Source: Cupriavidus yeoncheonensis
Lineage (GTDB): Bacteria > Pseudomonadota > Gammaproteobacteria > Burkholderiales > Burkholderiaceae
NCBI RefSeq assembly: GCF_905397275.1
Contig: NZ_CAJPUY010000004.1
Location: 124,001-188,000 of the forward strand
Direction of reading: 5' to 3'
DNA: 64,000 bases
The notes beneath the pieces are model-generated. The model saw only the letters and a list, made by a program, of their open reading frames with translations. It was not told the DNA's origin and did not search any database. Below are positions 7,713-16,023 of the stretch, piece by piece; position 1 is the stretch's first letter; every line of letters starts with the position of its first letter. The translations under genes were made by a program, and so were the position numbers.

Positions 7713-8447
7713 ATGAACACCATCCGGAATGCTCCGGCGCCCATGCCATCGGCAATCGATGCCCGCACGGATGCCGACCTGGTCGCCGGCGCACGCGCCG
7801 GCGATGCCTCGGCTTTCGAGGTCATCATGCGGCGCAACAATCGCTTGTTGTTCCGGACGGCACGTGGCGTGGTTGCGGACGATGACGAAGCCCAGGACGT
7901 GGTGCAGGAAACCTACCTGCACGCCTTCACCAGACTCCATTCCTTTCGAGGCGAGGCCGCGCTGAGTACCTGGCTGGCGCGTATCGCGATCAACGTCGCC
8001 CTGACTGCGCTGCGCCGGAAAGGTCGGATGGTTCAGATGGAAGCCTCAGTCGACGAAGACGACCTGCCCGGCGAACCTTCACAGGAGCACGTCATGTCCT
8101 GCCGCACCCCTGATGCCGATTCGCCCGAAGTCATGGCCGAGCGCAGCCAGGTACGCGACATCCTGCAGGCCGCGGTCGAGAACCTGCCGGCGATCTATCG
8201 GTGCGTATTTATCCTGCGGGCCGTGGAGGACATGAGCGTCGAGGAAACGGCCTACTGCCTTGGTGTCAGCAACGAGGTTGTGAAGACGCGCTTCCTGCGG
8301 TCCCGCACGATGCTGCGCCAATCTCTCGCCGAACAGGTGAAGCCCTATCTGCAAACAACCTTCAGCTTTGCAGGGCCGCGCTGCGACGCGGTGGTCCATC
8401 ACGTGCTCGGCGCTCTTCACCTGCGCGGGCTGGTACGTCCGCATTGA
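7713..8447 (+). CDS. ECF-type RNA polymerase sigma factor
   Basis: With ATG at 7713 (GGAG 13 nt upstream) the product is 244 residues. Region 2 spans about residues 30-100 (DDDEAQDVVQETYLHAFTRL, then GEAALSTWLARIAINVALTALRR). Region 4 spans about 150-205 (LPAIYRCVFILRAVEDMSVEETAYCLGVSNEVVKTRFLRSR). The spacer between them is acidic and long. The C-terminal tail beyond residue 215 is unusual and of unknown role. No anti-sigma gene is adjacent, so its control is unclear. The next genes encode two exported proteins, possible targets. Confidence 0.85.
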   Translation: MNTIRNAPAPMPSAIDARTDADLVAGARAGDASAFEVIMRRNNRLLFRTARGVVADDDEAQDVVQETYLHAFTRLHSFRGEAALSTWLARIAINVALTALRRKGRMVQMEASVDEDDLPGEPSQEHVMSCRTPDADSPEVMAERSQVRDILQAAVENLPAIYRCVFILRAVEDMSVEETAYCLGVSNEVVKTRFLRSRTMLRQSLAEQVKPYLQTTFSFAGPRCDAVVHHVLGALHLRGLVRPH

Positions 8448-8605
8448 TGGCGAATCGCCATGCTGGAGGTGCCAGCAGGAGAGCTTGCGAGTCGATGTCC
8501 GGCATGGCCGCTCCATGCGGTTCTCGTCCGATCCTGCCGGCGTCAATGGCGACGATGTTCGTAGCGAGCTGTTTATCGGGTACTAAAGAACGGAGAGCAA
8601 ACATC

Positions 8606-9133
8606 ATGAAGATCACCAGCCTTCTTTTATCCAGCACGTTCGTCTTTGCGGCCCATGCAGCCACCGCGCAGGAAGCCGCACCCAACGACGCACAGATTGC
8701 ATCGATCGTGGTGACGGCGAACCAGGTCGATATCGACGCGGGAAAGCTCGCTGAATCCAAAGGATCGAGCAAGGATGTCAAGGCGTTTGCCAAGCAGATG
8801 GTCACCGACCATACCGGTGTCAATAAATCGGCAACTGCCCTTGTGACGAAACTGAAAGTCACGCCTGAGGACAACCCCACCAGCCAGAGCCTCAAGTCCG
8901 GCGGCGACAAGAACATCCAGAAACTGAAGGGACTCAAGGGAGCGGAATTTGACAGCGCCTACATCGACAACGAGGTCACGTATCACCAGGCGGTGATCGA
9001 TGCCATGGACAAGACGCTCATTCCGAGCGCCAAGAACGAGGAACTGAAGGCACTGTTGGTCAAGGTGCGTCCGGCCTTCGTCGCGCATCTGGATCATGCC
9101 AGGCATATCCAGACCACACTTGCCAAGAAGTAG
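8606..9133 (+). CDS. DUF4142 family periplasmic protein
   Basis: ATG at 8606 (GGAGAG about 8 nt upstream) gives 175 residues. A signal peptide (MKITSLLLSSTFVFAAHAATAQ) is followed by a helical DUF4142 domain, ferritin-like in character, with the typical AFAKQMVTDHTGVNK and YIDNEVTYHQAVIDAMDK blocks. The function of the family is unknown. Members often sit beside envelope-stress sigma factors. It lies 158 bp after the sigma-factor gene and 12 bp before the cupredoxin gene, so the latter two probably form an operon. Confidence 0.85.
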   Translation: MKITSLLLSSTFVFAAHAATAQEAAPNDAQIASIVVTANQVDIDAGKLAESKGSSKDVKAFAKQMVTDHTGVNKSATALVTKLKVTPEDNPTSQSLKSGGDKNIQKLKGLKGAEFDSAYIDNEVTYHQAVIDAMDKTLIPSAKNEELKALLVKVRPAFVAHLDHARHIQTTLAKK

Positions 9134-9145
9134 CACTTTCAGACG

Positions 9146-9475
9146 ATGCGAACCCGACCGATCGCCCTGCTGCTGACATTCGGATTGCTGCTCGCCGGCC
9201 CCGTGCAAACGGTCAACGCAGGGCCGGCGTCCCACACCGTCACGATCGACGGCACTCAGTACGCGCCACAGGAACTGACCATCAAGGCGGGCGATACGGT
9301 CGTCTGGGTCAACCAGGACCCCTTCCCCCATACGGTGACGGCCCGGACCGGAGGCTTCGACTCCAAGAGCATTGCGGCGGGCAAGTCGTGGAAGTACAAG
9401 GCGACAAAGAGGGGGAACTTTCCCTACGTCTGCAGCTTCCATCCGACGATGAAGGGGACGCTGCGGGTGCAATAG
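9146..9475 (+). CDS. Periplasmic cupredoxin (plastocyanin/amicyanin-like)
   Basis: 109 residues: a signal peptide ending near VNA, then a single cupredoxin domain. All four type-1 copper ligands are visible: His in DPFPHTV, then Cys, His and Met in VCSFHPTM. Short amicyanin-like cupredoxins carry electrons in the periplasm, and the partner here is unknown. It follows the DUF4142 gene by 12 bp, suggesting co-expression with it under the upstream sigma factor. Confidence 0.85.
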   Translation: MRTRPIALLLTFGLLLAGPVQTVNAGPASHTVTIDGTQYAPQELTIKAGDTVVWVNQDPFPHTVTARTGGFDSKSIAAGKSWKYKATKRGNFPYVCSFHPTMKGTLRVQ

Positions 9476-9533
9476 CCATCAGTCCGTCAGCAGTAGCGCC
9501 AGTTCTTTTTCTTTGGCTCCATGGCCCCTCAGT

Positions 9534-10598
9534 TCACCGCCGGAACCACAGCAGCGACAGCCCGCACGCCGCCACCAGCAGCAGGGCGGAGGCTGCCGCC
9601 AGCAAGGCACTGATCTCGGTTTCCCTTCGCTCAAGCACGAAGCGAGCGCTCAACTGGCGATACACCTGCTTCAGGTCCGTGGCGGAGCCAGCCTCGAAGT
9701 ACTCGCCATCAGTGAGCATCGCGACGGAGCGCAAGGTAGGCTCATCCGGCTGCATGGTGTAATCCATGCTCGACACTGCCGCACTGGCGTCCTGCGGCGC
9801 GCCGAAGCCCACGGTATAGACGCGCACGCCGCGTTGGGCGGCCATGCGCGCGGCGTCCAGAGGATCCGGGCCGGTGGTGCGGCGACCATCACTGAGCAGG
9901 ATCACCGCACCGTGCCGGTACGAGCCCGGCTGCGCCGACCGCCCCTCCTGTTCGCGCTTGCGTACGGCGTCCGCCGCAGCGGCCTCCGTCAGCGATCTGC
10001 CGCCGGTGCCGGGCGCGAGCGACTCGCCGCTGAAGAGGATAGCTTCCAGGTCGATGCCATCGTCGGGTAACAACACCGCCAGCGCCTGGATCAGTCCGCT
10101 ACCTGTCGCCGTGCCTTGCTGCAGTTGAAAGCGATCGACCGCGTCGAGCATGTCCTGCCGGTTGTCGCTGGGGGGCAGGACCACGATCGCGGTAGCGGCA
10201 AAGGAAACAATGCCCAGGCGCACACTGGCCGGCAGCCCGACGATGAGATCCCGGACAGCTTGCTGGGCGGCACTGATCCGGGTGGGCGCGACGTCGGTCG
10301 CCGCCATGCTGCGGGAGACATCCATTGCCAATACCAGGGTGATGGTGTCGGACGGCAGGATGATCGTCGCCACAGGACGGGCGCAAGCCAGCAGGGCCGC
10401 GCCCAGCGCGGCGAAGAAGAGCAGCGGCGGAATATGGCGCCGCAGTCGTTGCTTTCGATCCAGCGCGGCGCGCGGCAGCGCAAGACTGCCATACAACAGG
10501 GCGACTTTCTTGCGTCGCGAAATCAGGTACAGGTAAGCGGCTGACAGCAGCGGGAGAGAGGCCAGCAGCCAGAGCAAGTGTGGCCAGAGAAACCGCAT
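9534..10598 (-). CDS. VWA-domain membrane protein, BatA/BatB-like
   Basis: ATG at 10598 is preceded by AGGAG at a good distance. An upstream in-frame start at 10682 would only add a non-hydrophobic leader. The 354-residue product has two N-terminal membrane helices (residues about 5-25 and 55-75), then a von Willebrand A domain with the metal-ion site DVSRSM, and a C-terminal membrane helix (LLAAASALLLVAACGLSLL) ending in a short cytoplasmic tail. BatA/BatB-type proteins usually sit with a MoxR ATPase, and none is visible here. The role is probably assembly or stress tolerance in the envelope. Confidence 0.8.
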   Translation of the reverse strand: MRFLWPHLLWLLASLPLLSAAYLYLISRRKKVALLYGSLALPRAALDRKQRLRRHIPPLLFFAALGAALLACARPVATIILPSDTITLVLAMDVSRSMAATDVAPTRISAAQQAVRDLIVGLPASVRLGIVSFAATAIVVLPPSDNRQDMLDAVDRFQLQQGTATGSGLIQALAVLLPDDGIDLEAILFSGESLAPGTGGRSLTEAAAADAVRKREQEGRSAQPGSYRHGAVILLSDGRRTTGPDPLDAARMAAQRGVRVYTVGFGAPQDASAAVSSMDYTMQPDEPTLRSVAMLTDGEYFEAGSATDLKQVYRQLSARFVLERRETEISALLAAASALLLVAACGLSLLWFRR

Positions 10599-10779
10599 CC
10601 CCCTGCTCCTTGGCGCATGTTTAAGACGATAGTAGCGTACCTCGGCCGGACCGCTCAGCGTAGACACGCAAGACCAGGCCACTGTTTCATTCTGGGTTGC
10701 CGCGCGGGGCCATCCAGAGCAGCTAGCTCATTGCTGGGCAGAATTCTTCACTCGATCCTCAAAGAATGACTGTTGTTTT

Positions 10780-10791
10780 TATTACGTAATA
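10780..10791. repeat. 12-bp perfect palindrome left of the transposon
   Basis: TATTACGTAATA is a perfect palindrome in an AT-rich stretch. It resembles operators of toxin-antitoxin repressors. No gene directly follows it, because the transposon end lies about 90 bp to the right. Confidence 0.4.
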
Positions 10792-10821
10792 CGCAATATT
10801 TCTAACTGCAGCAGTAGTTCT

Positions 10822-10850
10822 TTAGACATTACTGCGCTTATGTCTATAAT
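10822..10850 (+). promoter_or_regulatory. Sigma-70-like promoter facing the transposon left end
   Basis: TTAGAC (10822-10827), a 17-bp spacer and a perfect TATAAT (10845-10850). The spacer is occupied by an inverted repeat, AGACAT...ATGTCT (10824-10845), which would place a repressor between the promoter boxes. It reads rightward into the left transposon terminus at 10883 and has no gene of its own now. Confidence 0.6.
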
Positions 10851-10882
10851 AGTGGCTCGAACCGCCTCCCCACGCTGACCCG

Positions 10883-10926
10883 CGTTGGTTTGCACAATTT
10901 TGTTAACGTTTTCTGCACAATTTTGT
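10883..10926 (+). repeat. Left transposon end with two transposase-binding-type repeats
   Basis: The 13-bp core TGCACAATTTTGT occurs perfectly at 10891-10903 and again at 10914-10926, 23 bp apart. The first copy belongs to the terminal inverted repeat. Confidence 0.75.
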
Positions 10927-11005
10927 TCCGCGCCCCTGGGGCCGAAACTCTGGCGGCAATGCGTCGCAAGCCAACGGGCTTCACGTTGCTCACGGTATGT
11001 TGCGT

Positions 11006-12448
11006 TCAGATCCGGGATTGCCCCCGACGCACATTCGCTTCTGCCCTCATCCACTTGATCAGCAAGAGGCCATCGTCGGTTTCGCACAGGCGGATGCAAA
11101 ACTTGGAATCGTCGCGCTCAAGCGGATCGACACCCCGATCGATGTCATCTAGCCAAGTGGTCAACGCGTTGAATGTCAGCTCGGTTTCCCACGCGACCGC
11201 CATATCGAGCACTGCGGTTAGCGCCGACTCCCGAACCCACTCGCAGCAAGTCCAGACGTCCTGATCGGCATATAGATAGCCCGCCGGCGCTACCGCTGCA
11301 TCCCGCGTATAGCGGATGAGGCCCAAGTCGCGCATCGCGTGAGAAACGCTGCAGAAGCGCCGCCGTTCCTGCTCCGCCGGCCGATTGGAGAGCGCCAGGT
11401 CCGAACGGCCCCAGCCGAGTTGAAGTTCGTTGAGCGCGATATCGTATGGGCAGATCAGGCCCCAGCGGGGCCCCTCCTCTGGACGCACGCTGACCCAGCG
11501 CGAAAGCCGTCCCTCCTTGGTCAGCCTCCACCGACAGCGACAGGTGCCATGGCGAGCCTGCCGGTCCTGGATGGCATTCAGGCGCGTGACAAACGAAGAC
11601 GGATTCGCCGAAGCGGCGTTGATGCGTATATAGAAGTGAAGTACGTCGGCAAAGCTGAGGTGGCACAACCTGAGGTGGCCGAGTTGGATTTTCGCTTGCC
11701 GCGCAAACGCATGGCTTTGCAGAGTCCACCGATCACCGGCTTCGATAAGGAGCTGCTCGATGTCCTCGGGCGGGGGCTCAAGCGTGCGCAGCTGATTGAA
11801 CGCTTGGTCGAGGGAGACGGCCCCCGGCATGCCATCATTGCCCGACGACCAGATCTCGCCGAGCGACATGCGCGCTGCAGCGACGCTCGCCCGTGCGACC
11901 CAGCCGGCGAGCGACGCAACACGCCCCTGCTCTCGGGCCGGAAAGCCGGCATCAATGCCGTGTGGCCAAGTCCTGCAGCGTTGCCGCATCACGAACTCCA
12001 ACGCGCCCACGCGCTGCGACACGAGCCTGGCGGTGTGCTTCTGCGCCCAGGTCGTTTTCAGCTCGCTCAGGTGAAATGGGCACCGCGAAAGCCACCCAAG
12101 CTGATGCAGGTAGCTGTGGTAGCCGTGCTGCACACAGGTCTCGCAATAGCGGATGGCATGTCGCTCGCGACTATCGGGAGGCGGGCCATAACGGCCGACA
12201 TCGATGAACCGTATGGAAGGCGAGAAAACGTCTTCGACAAGCGGCGCGGTCTCACCCAGCACGGACGCCAGGCGCCTGATTTCGTCGATCGGAAGCGGCG
12301 TGCTGCTATCGGGCTCCACACTCAAAAACTCCGCGCATTTTCGGACGTTGATGCCATTCAGTGCGCAGAAGCGGGCGACGAACGACAGCCTCGACTCGTA
12401 CGGACGGAGGTTTCCCGGCCACCAGTTCACCGATGGGTAGGCCGCCAT
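11006..12448 (-). CDS. tniQ: TniQ family transposition protein
   Basis: 480 residues. The N-terminus (NWWPGNLRPYESRLSFVARFCALNGI) is the TniQ opening. A zinc-finger-like set follows at about residues 98-128: RYCETC, then CPFHLSEL. TniQ/TnsD relatives select or license the target site in Tn5053- and Tn7-like transposition. At 480 residues it is longer than the TniQ of Tn5053 and nearer the TnsD size class. The start is 1 bp after the tniB stop, which indicates coupled translation. Confidence 0.8.
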   Translation of the reverse strand: MAAYPSVNWWPGNLRPYESRLSFVARFCALNGINVRKCAEFLSVEPDSSTPLPIDEIRRLASVLGETAPLVEDVFSPSIRFIDVGRYGPPPDSRERHAIRYCETCVQHGYHSYLHQLGWLSRCPFHLSELKTTWAQKHTARLVSQRVGALEFVMRQRCRTWPHGIDAGFPAREQGRVASLAGWVARASVAAARMSLGEIWSSGNDGMPGAVSLDQAFNQLRTLEPPPEDIEQLLIEAGDRWTLQSHAFARQAKIQLGHLRLCHLSFADVLHFYIRINAASANPSSFVTRLNAIQDRQARHGTCRCRWRLTKEGRLSRWVSVRPEEGPRWGLICPYDIALNELQLGWGRSDLALSNRPAEQERRRFCSVSHAMRDLGLIRYTRDAAVAPAGYLYADQDVWTCCEWVRESALTAVLDMAVAWETELTFNALTTWLDDIDRGVDPLERDDSKFCIRLCETDDGLLLIKWMRAEANVRRGQSRI

Positions 12449-12449
12449 G

Positions 12450-13430
12450 TCAACTACCCGTCGAGATGATCCTCATGTGGTCCGGGAAGTTCGCTTTAGC
12501 GAGTTCTCGCAACCAGCTCTCATAGGAGGTCACGTCGGCCCAGTCTTCGCCCCGCGCCAGTTGGAAGAGTATTGCCTCGGTGGCTTTCGCGACATGCTGC
12601 ATTGGAAATTCGAAGTGCCCGCGCGCAGATTCGGGCGAAAGCTCCATCAGCGCTTTCCACAGCTGCGCCGCGCATTCGGCGAGCCGGCGCCCTGCCGCAT
12701 AATCCGCCGGCGCGAAGTGCTCCAGGTACGGAACGCCGCTGCTTGGCGGCCACTCGGAGTCGATATCGTAGCCGTTGAGCACGTACCCGATCTCTTCGGG
12801 CGAGCGCAGGCCGTGGAAGCGCGCATGCGCTGCCATAAAGCGCGCGGCGACGTGAGCGTTGCCCGTGATGGCCATATATTCGTGGCGATAGTTCAACTGG
12901 TGTGAGCCGACTGAAAATACGCTGAGTAAATAGCCCTCGTAATCGAGCTCATTTTGCAGGCCGACCAGCCACTTCCACTCCCGCAACGTCAGATCCTGCG
13001 CTTCGTCGATAAGCAACACCACGTAGTTCCGTTGCGCGTTGTTCGCAATGGCGATGAAGCGTTGCTTGCACAGGTATATGCCTTCGGCTTTATTCGGCGG
13101 CTTTGCCGGGTTGGCGAATTCGAAGCGCGAGGCGAGTAAGAGCTGGTGCCAGAATCCCGCTTCACTACTGTGACTGTCGGGGCGGCGATTCCACACCACC
13201 AGGGGCATGACGGCCTTGAAGCGCTCCTGCAATTCGTTTGCAACGTACCACTGCACACAGCGGGACTTGCCTAGGCGTGACGCGCCATAGATATAGCCGC
13301 CGGGGCGCTGCTGGTCGATCCATTCGCCGATTTGCTCGATCATTTCGTGCATGGGCGGTGTATACACCGCGTACTGCTTCGTCACGATGCAGTGCCGTGG
13401 ATCGATGCGCTCGGGTAGTGAGAAGGACAT
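12450..13430 (-). CDS. tniB: TniB AAA+ ATPase, transposition regulator
   Basis: 326 residues of the TniB/TnsC type. Walker A is GASRLGKS near residue 48, and Walker B is VVLLIDEAQDL near residue 140. The ATPase forms filaments on DNA that present the target to the TniA transposase. It follows tniA with a 3-bp gap and precedes tniQ, the standard order. The C-terminal part after residue 230 is less conserved and may mediate TniQ contact. Confidence 0.88.
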   Translation of the reverse strand: MSFSLPERIDPRHCIVTKQYAVYTPPMHEMIEQIGEWIDQQRPGGYIYGASRLGKSRCVQWYVANELQERFKAVMPLVVWNRRPDSHSSEAGFWHQLLLASRFEFANPAKPPNKAEGIYLCKQRFIAIANNAQRNYVVLLIDEAQDLTLREWKWLVGLQNELDYEGYLLSVFSVGSHQLNYRHEYMAITGNAHVAARFMAAHARFHGLRSPEEIGYVLNGYDIDSEWPPSSGVPYLEHFAPADYAAGRRLAECAAQLWKALMELSPESARGHFEFPMQHVAKATEAILFQLARGEDWADVTSYESWLRELAKANFPDHMRIISTGS

Positions 13431-13433
13431 GGC

Positions 13434-15491
13434 TTACCTCGACTGCGCCATTCGACGCGGAGGCAGCGTAGGACCTGCAGAAGGCTTCAGCGGGTCCGCG
13501 GCGCGAGACTGAGCGCGTCTTGCCGTCGGCTCCGACGCGGCCCCCTTGCTACCCTTTGAAGAACTGCTGCCTGCCTTGGCCCGAGCCATTGCCGCATCCA
13601 GCATGGAAGGCCCGATTGATGAATTGGCCGCGGCCGCCAGTATGCGCCGTGCCTCGAGGTAGGCCGGATGGACCGGCAAGCGGTTGTGCGCCTGACTCTC
13701 CACGTATCGCATGAAGACATCGATGGCGTCGACGCCTGCCGGAATCGCAAACTTTCCGTGAGAGCACGCCTGGCAAATTGCAGCACGTAGCGACAGGCTG
13801 TGCGGCGACATGTTCCAAGGCGGTGCTGCCTGCAACACGCCCAGTGACATACCGTCCAGCGTGGAGGCAAGCGCCACCCGGCAGTCATCCTCCTTGTGGC
13901 AGACCACCCAGATCTCGGAGCCGACAAGGTCGTGCCGGTTGTGCAGCACGTCGTTGGTATAACGGCCGTAATGGAACTCAACGAACGGGGCACGCCCGCT
14001 CTTAGCGCCCCCGCGCACGATGCAGCGCTTGCGGATGCTGAATAGCATGTCCACGACAGCGGGGTCGGCTCGCCGGAAGCTCTGCCGGGAATGGTGGTAC
14101 AAGAACTTCGCATACGCGAGCGGCGTGCGGTTACCAATTCCGCTGTGCGGTGTCGCGTTGTAGTTGGCAATGAGCACGTCGAGCAGCTCTTCCGCATATT
14201 CGTATTGGAATCGACTTGCCAGGGCGACCTCTTCCGGTTGTCTTCCCTTGCGGTCCTGGGAATTTGCGCCGGTGGTGTTGGAAAGACGCTGGAATCCTTG
14301 TCCGGCCAGATTGCGGAAAAACGTCTCGATGAACGGGCGGTCATCCTTGCTTCGACGTTTCGAGAACGAGGTCTTCGGGTCCAGTAGCGTGGAGCCGACG
14401 CTGTCGCGCAGCGCATCCCGCACGTGCTGACAAGTCTCGGCAAGCGCACCATCTACGCTGGTCTCGTCCCAGCATAGCCCGACGAAATCGCTACCCAGAG
14501 CGGAAAGAAGCCCGGCTTCACGCAGATACGGCGTATCGCAAAAACTGACCGGGCGCAGGCACCATCTGCCCAATGCCCGCTTCAGCGCGCGCATGACATC
14601 ATCTTTCGATACTTCCCGTCTCACGCTGAAGTAGTACCCTAGCACCGCGCGCGAAACGACCTCCAGGATCACAACGACCCAGAGACGATGAACGATCTTC
14701 TCCTTGAAACCACCCCCCATCAGGGGAAGCGACACGCAGAAACGTCCGTCTAGCTTGTGCGCGTCCATTTCGACGCGTTGCATGAACCTCTGCACCGGCC
14801 GTCCGGTTCCGTCACCGGACCTCAGCTTCACAGCCAAATCCGGCCCGCCACTCGCCGCGGCCAGCGCCCTTGGGTTGGCCGACAGCACCTTGTCGATATA
14901 CCGACAGATCGAAGAGTAGCCAAGGCTCAATGTGTTGAACGGCCATTCGTTTCGCGCTTCGTACCCGAAGCCACGCAATTGGTCCAGAAACCACGCGCAA
15001 TGACGCCTTCTCGACTGTTTAGTTTCGACTAGTCGCTTGGCGGAGGCGCTGGCGAGGATACGCGCCTCAAATGCCTGACGAAGCGCCGGCTGGCAGTCCA
15101 GCAGCGCCTGCATCGCGCCCGCAGCACCGCGGCCGAACTGGTCGACATGGATCTTCGTGCTACGACGGTATGGCTTGACTCGGAACCATGGCACAAGCCC
15201 GCGCCAGCCATAAGGACGCCCGTCGGGATGCGTCTCAAGGCAGCGCTCACGGATGAGACGATAGGCCTGACTTGTGCCAAGCGACGTCAGCCGCCTGATG
15301 CTTTCGCCCGAGGCACCGAAAAGATACAGCGAAACCGCCTGCTTTCTCGCAAGGTACAGGGCGCGTCGGTCACCAGTAAGCGCTCCCTCATCCGGGCTGG
15401 CCCAGTGGGAAGTGTCGACGGTTCGCCCGTCTATCCTCCGGCGGGAGCAACAGGAATTGTCGTCAATACCCTCTTCCATGCGACGCTCCAA
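13434..15491 (-). CDS. tniA: TniA DDE transposase
   Basis: 685 residues. An N-terminal HTH region (residues about 45-90, LFGASGESIRRLTSLGTSQAYRLI) is followed by the RNase-H-like catalytic core. Candidate catalytic acids are Asp in VEMDAHKLDG, Asp in the LCWDETSVDGAL block and Glu in RPFIETFFRNL. A Mu-type C-terminal barrel and a Ser/Lys-rich tail follow. GGAG lies 7 nt before the ATG. It is the catalytic subunit that joins the element's 3' ends to target DNA, acting with TniB and TniQ. Confidence 0.9.
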   Translation of the reverse strand: MERRMEEGIDDNSCCSRRRIDGRTVDTSHWASPDEGALTGDRRALYLARKQAVSLYLFGASGESIRRLTSLGTSQAYRLIRERCLETHPDGRPYGWRGLVPWFRVKPYRRSTKIHVDQFGRGAAGAMQALLDCQPALRQAFEARILASASAKRLVETKQSRRRHCAWFLDQLRGFGYEARNEWPFNTLSLGYSSICRYIDKVLSANPRALAAASGGPDLAVKLRSGDGTGRPVQRFMQRVEMDAHKLDGRFCVSLPLMGGGFKEKIVHRLWVVVILEVVSRAVLGYYFSVRREVSKDDVMRALKRALGRWCLRPVSFCDTPYLREAGLLSALGSDFVGLCWDETSVDGALAETCQHVRDALRDSVGSTLLDPKTSFSKRRSKDDRPFIETFFRNLAGQGFQRLSNTTGANSQDRKGRQPEEVALASRFQYEYAEELLDVLIANYNATPHSGIGNRTPLAYAKFLYHHSRQSFRRADPAVVDMLFSIRKRCIVRGGAKSGRAPFVEFHYGRYTNDVLHNRHDLVGSEIWVVCHKEDDCRVALASTLDGMSLGVLQAAPPWNMSPHSLSLRAAICQACSHGKFAIPAGVDAIDVFMRYVESQAHNRLPVHPAYLEARRILAAAANSSIGPSMLDAAMARAKAGSSSSKGSKGAASEPTARRAQSRAADPLKPSAGPTLPPRRMAQSR

Positions 15492-15584
15492 AATCGGCCA
15501 TCACCCCAGAGGTGATGGTTATAAACCTTAGGGCACATTCGGGAAAAATCGCACAACGAGAATGGAGCAAACGTTGGCAAAGAT

Positions 15585-15715
15585 ACAAAATTGCTTCGAA
15601 TGTTCGCCTGCAGAACAAAATGGTGCAGAACTTCGTGAAGTAAATTTGTTCTCGCACGCCCGGGCTGCGTCGATTTCACGGCCACGTCTCGGATACAAAA
15701 TTGTGCAAACTAACG
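15585..15715 (-). repeat. Right transposon end with three transposase-binding-type repeats
   Basis: Reverse-orientation copies of the core lie at 15695-15707 (ACAAAATTGTGCA, perfect), 15615-15627 (ACAAAATGGTGCA, one mismatch) and 15585-15597 (ACAAAATTGCTTC, degenerate). Two sites on the left against three on the right gives the asymmetry typical of Tn7-like elements. The tniA promoter must lie within this end. Confidence 0.7.
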
Positions 15716-15740
15716 ACTCCAGGTTGTTGGTGTCAAAATC

Positions 15741-15766
15741 TGCATGCATTGAATGCAATGCATGCA
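15741..15766 (+). promoter_or_regulatory. vapBC operator: 26-bp palindrome
   Basis: Perfect 10-bp arms TGCATGCATT (15741-15750) and AATGCATGCA (15757-15766) flank a 6-bp spacer. The last base is the A of the antitoxin's candidate ATG. FitAB/VapBC complexes bind inverted repeats at their own promoters, so this is a strong autoregulation candidate. Confidence 0.7.
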
Positions 15767-16023
15767 TGGAGGATGTCATCGGAACGCTGACGATTCGAAA
15801 TGTGGACGAAGAGTTGAAAGCGCGACTCCGGATCGAGGCCGCGCAACACGGCCACTCCATGGAAGAAGAAGTGCGAGAGATCTTGCGACGCCCGCTCAGC
15901 CAGCGTCCAAGCCGTGGCGGCCTTGGCAGTCGCGTGCACCAGCGATTCGCCACGCTGGCCGATCCAGGGTTGGAACTGCCGCCGCGCGGCGAGCCACCGC
16001 GGTCAGCGGATTTGCCGGAATGA
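15766..16023 (+). CDS. vapB: VapB/FitA-like ribbon-helix-helix antitoxin
   Basis: 85 residues from ATG 15766. The N-terminal strand and two helices (GTLTIRNVDEELKARLRIEA, then GHSMEEEVREIL) match the FitA-type ribbon-helix-helix domain. The C-terminal tail (from about residue 48) would wrap the toxin. There is no Shine-Dalgarno before 15766. A GGAGG lies just after it, so initiation could instead occur slightly downstream (for example the ATC at 15778, a rare start codon). The stop overlaps the toxin start as ATGA. Confidence 0.8.
   Translation: MEDVIGTLTIRNVDEELKARLRIEAAQHGHSMEEEVREILRRPLSQRPSRGGLGSRVHQRFATLADPGLELPPRGEPPRSADLPE

Larger units (their letters stand above)
10883..15715 (-). 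mobile_element. TniABQ transposon (Tn7/Tn5053-like), about 4.8 kb, no cargo
   Basis: Genes tniA, tniB and tniQ lie in one leftward operon between inverted ends that match at 20 of 21 positions (10883-10903 and 15695-15715, CGTT(G/A)GTTTGCAC followed by AATTTTGT). Extra copies of the core TGCACAATTTTGT lie inside both ends, as expected for TnsB/TniA-type transposase sites. No resolvase, target-selector or passenger gene is present. I could not identify a 5-bp target duplication, so the exact outer base is uncertain by a few nucleotides. Confidence 0.8.

Noticed and set aside
11006..15491. CRISPR-associated transposon
   Set aside because: TniA, TniB and TniQ are present, but no Cas gene, CRISPR repeat or guide-like array lies between or near the ends.
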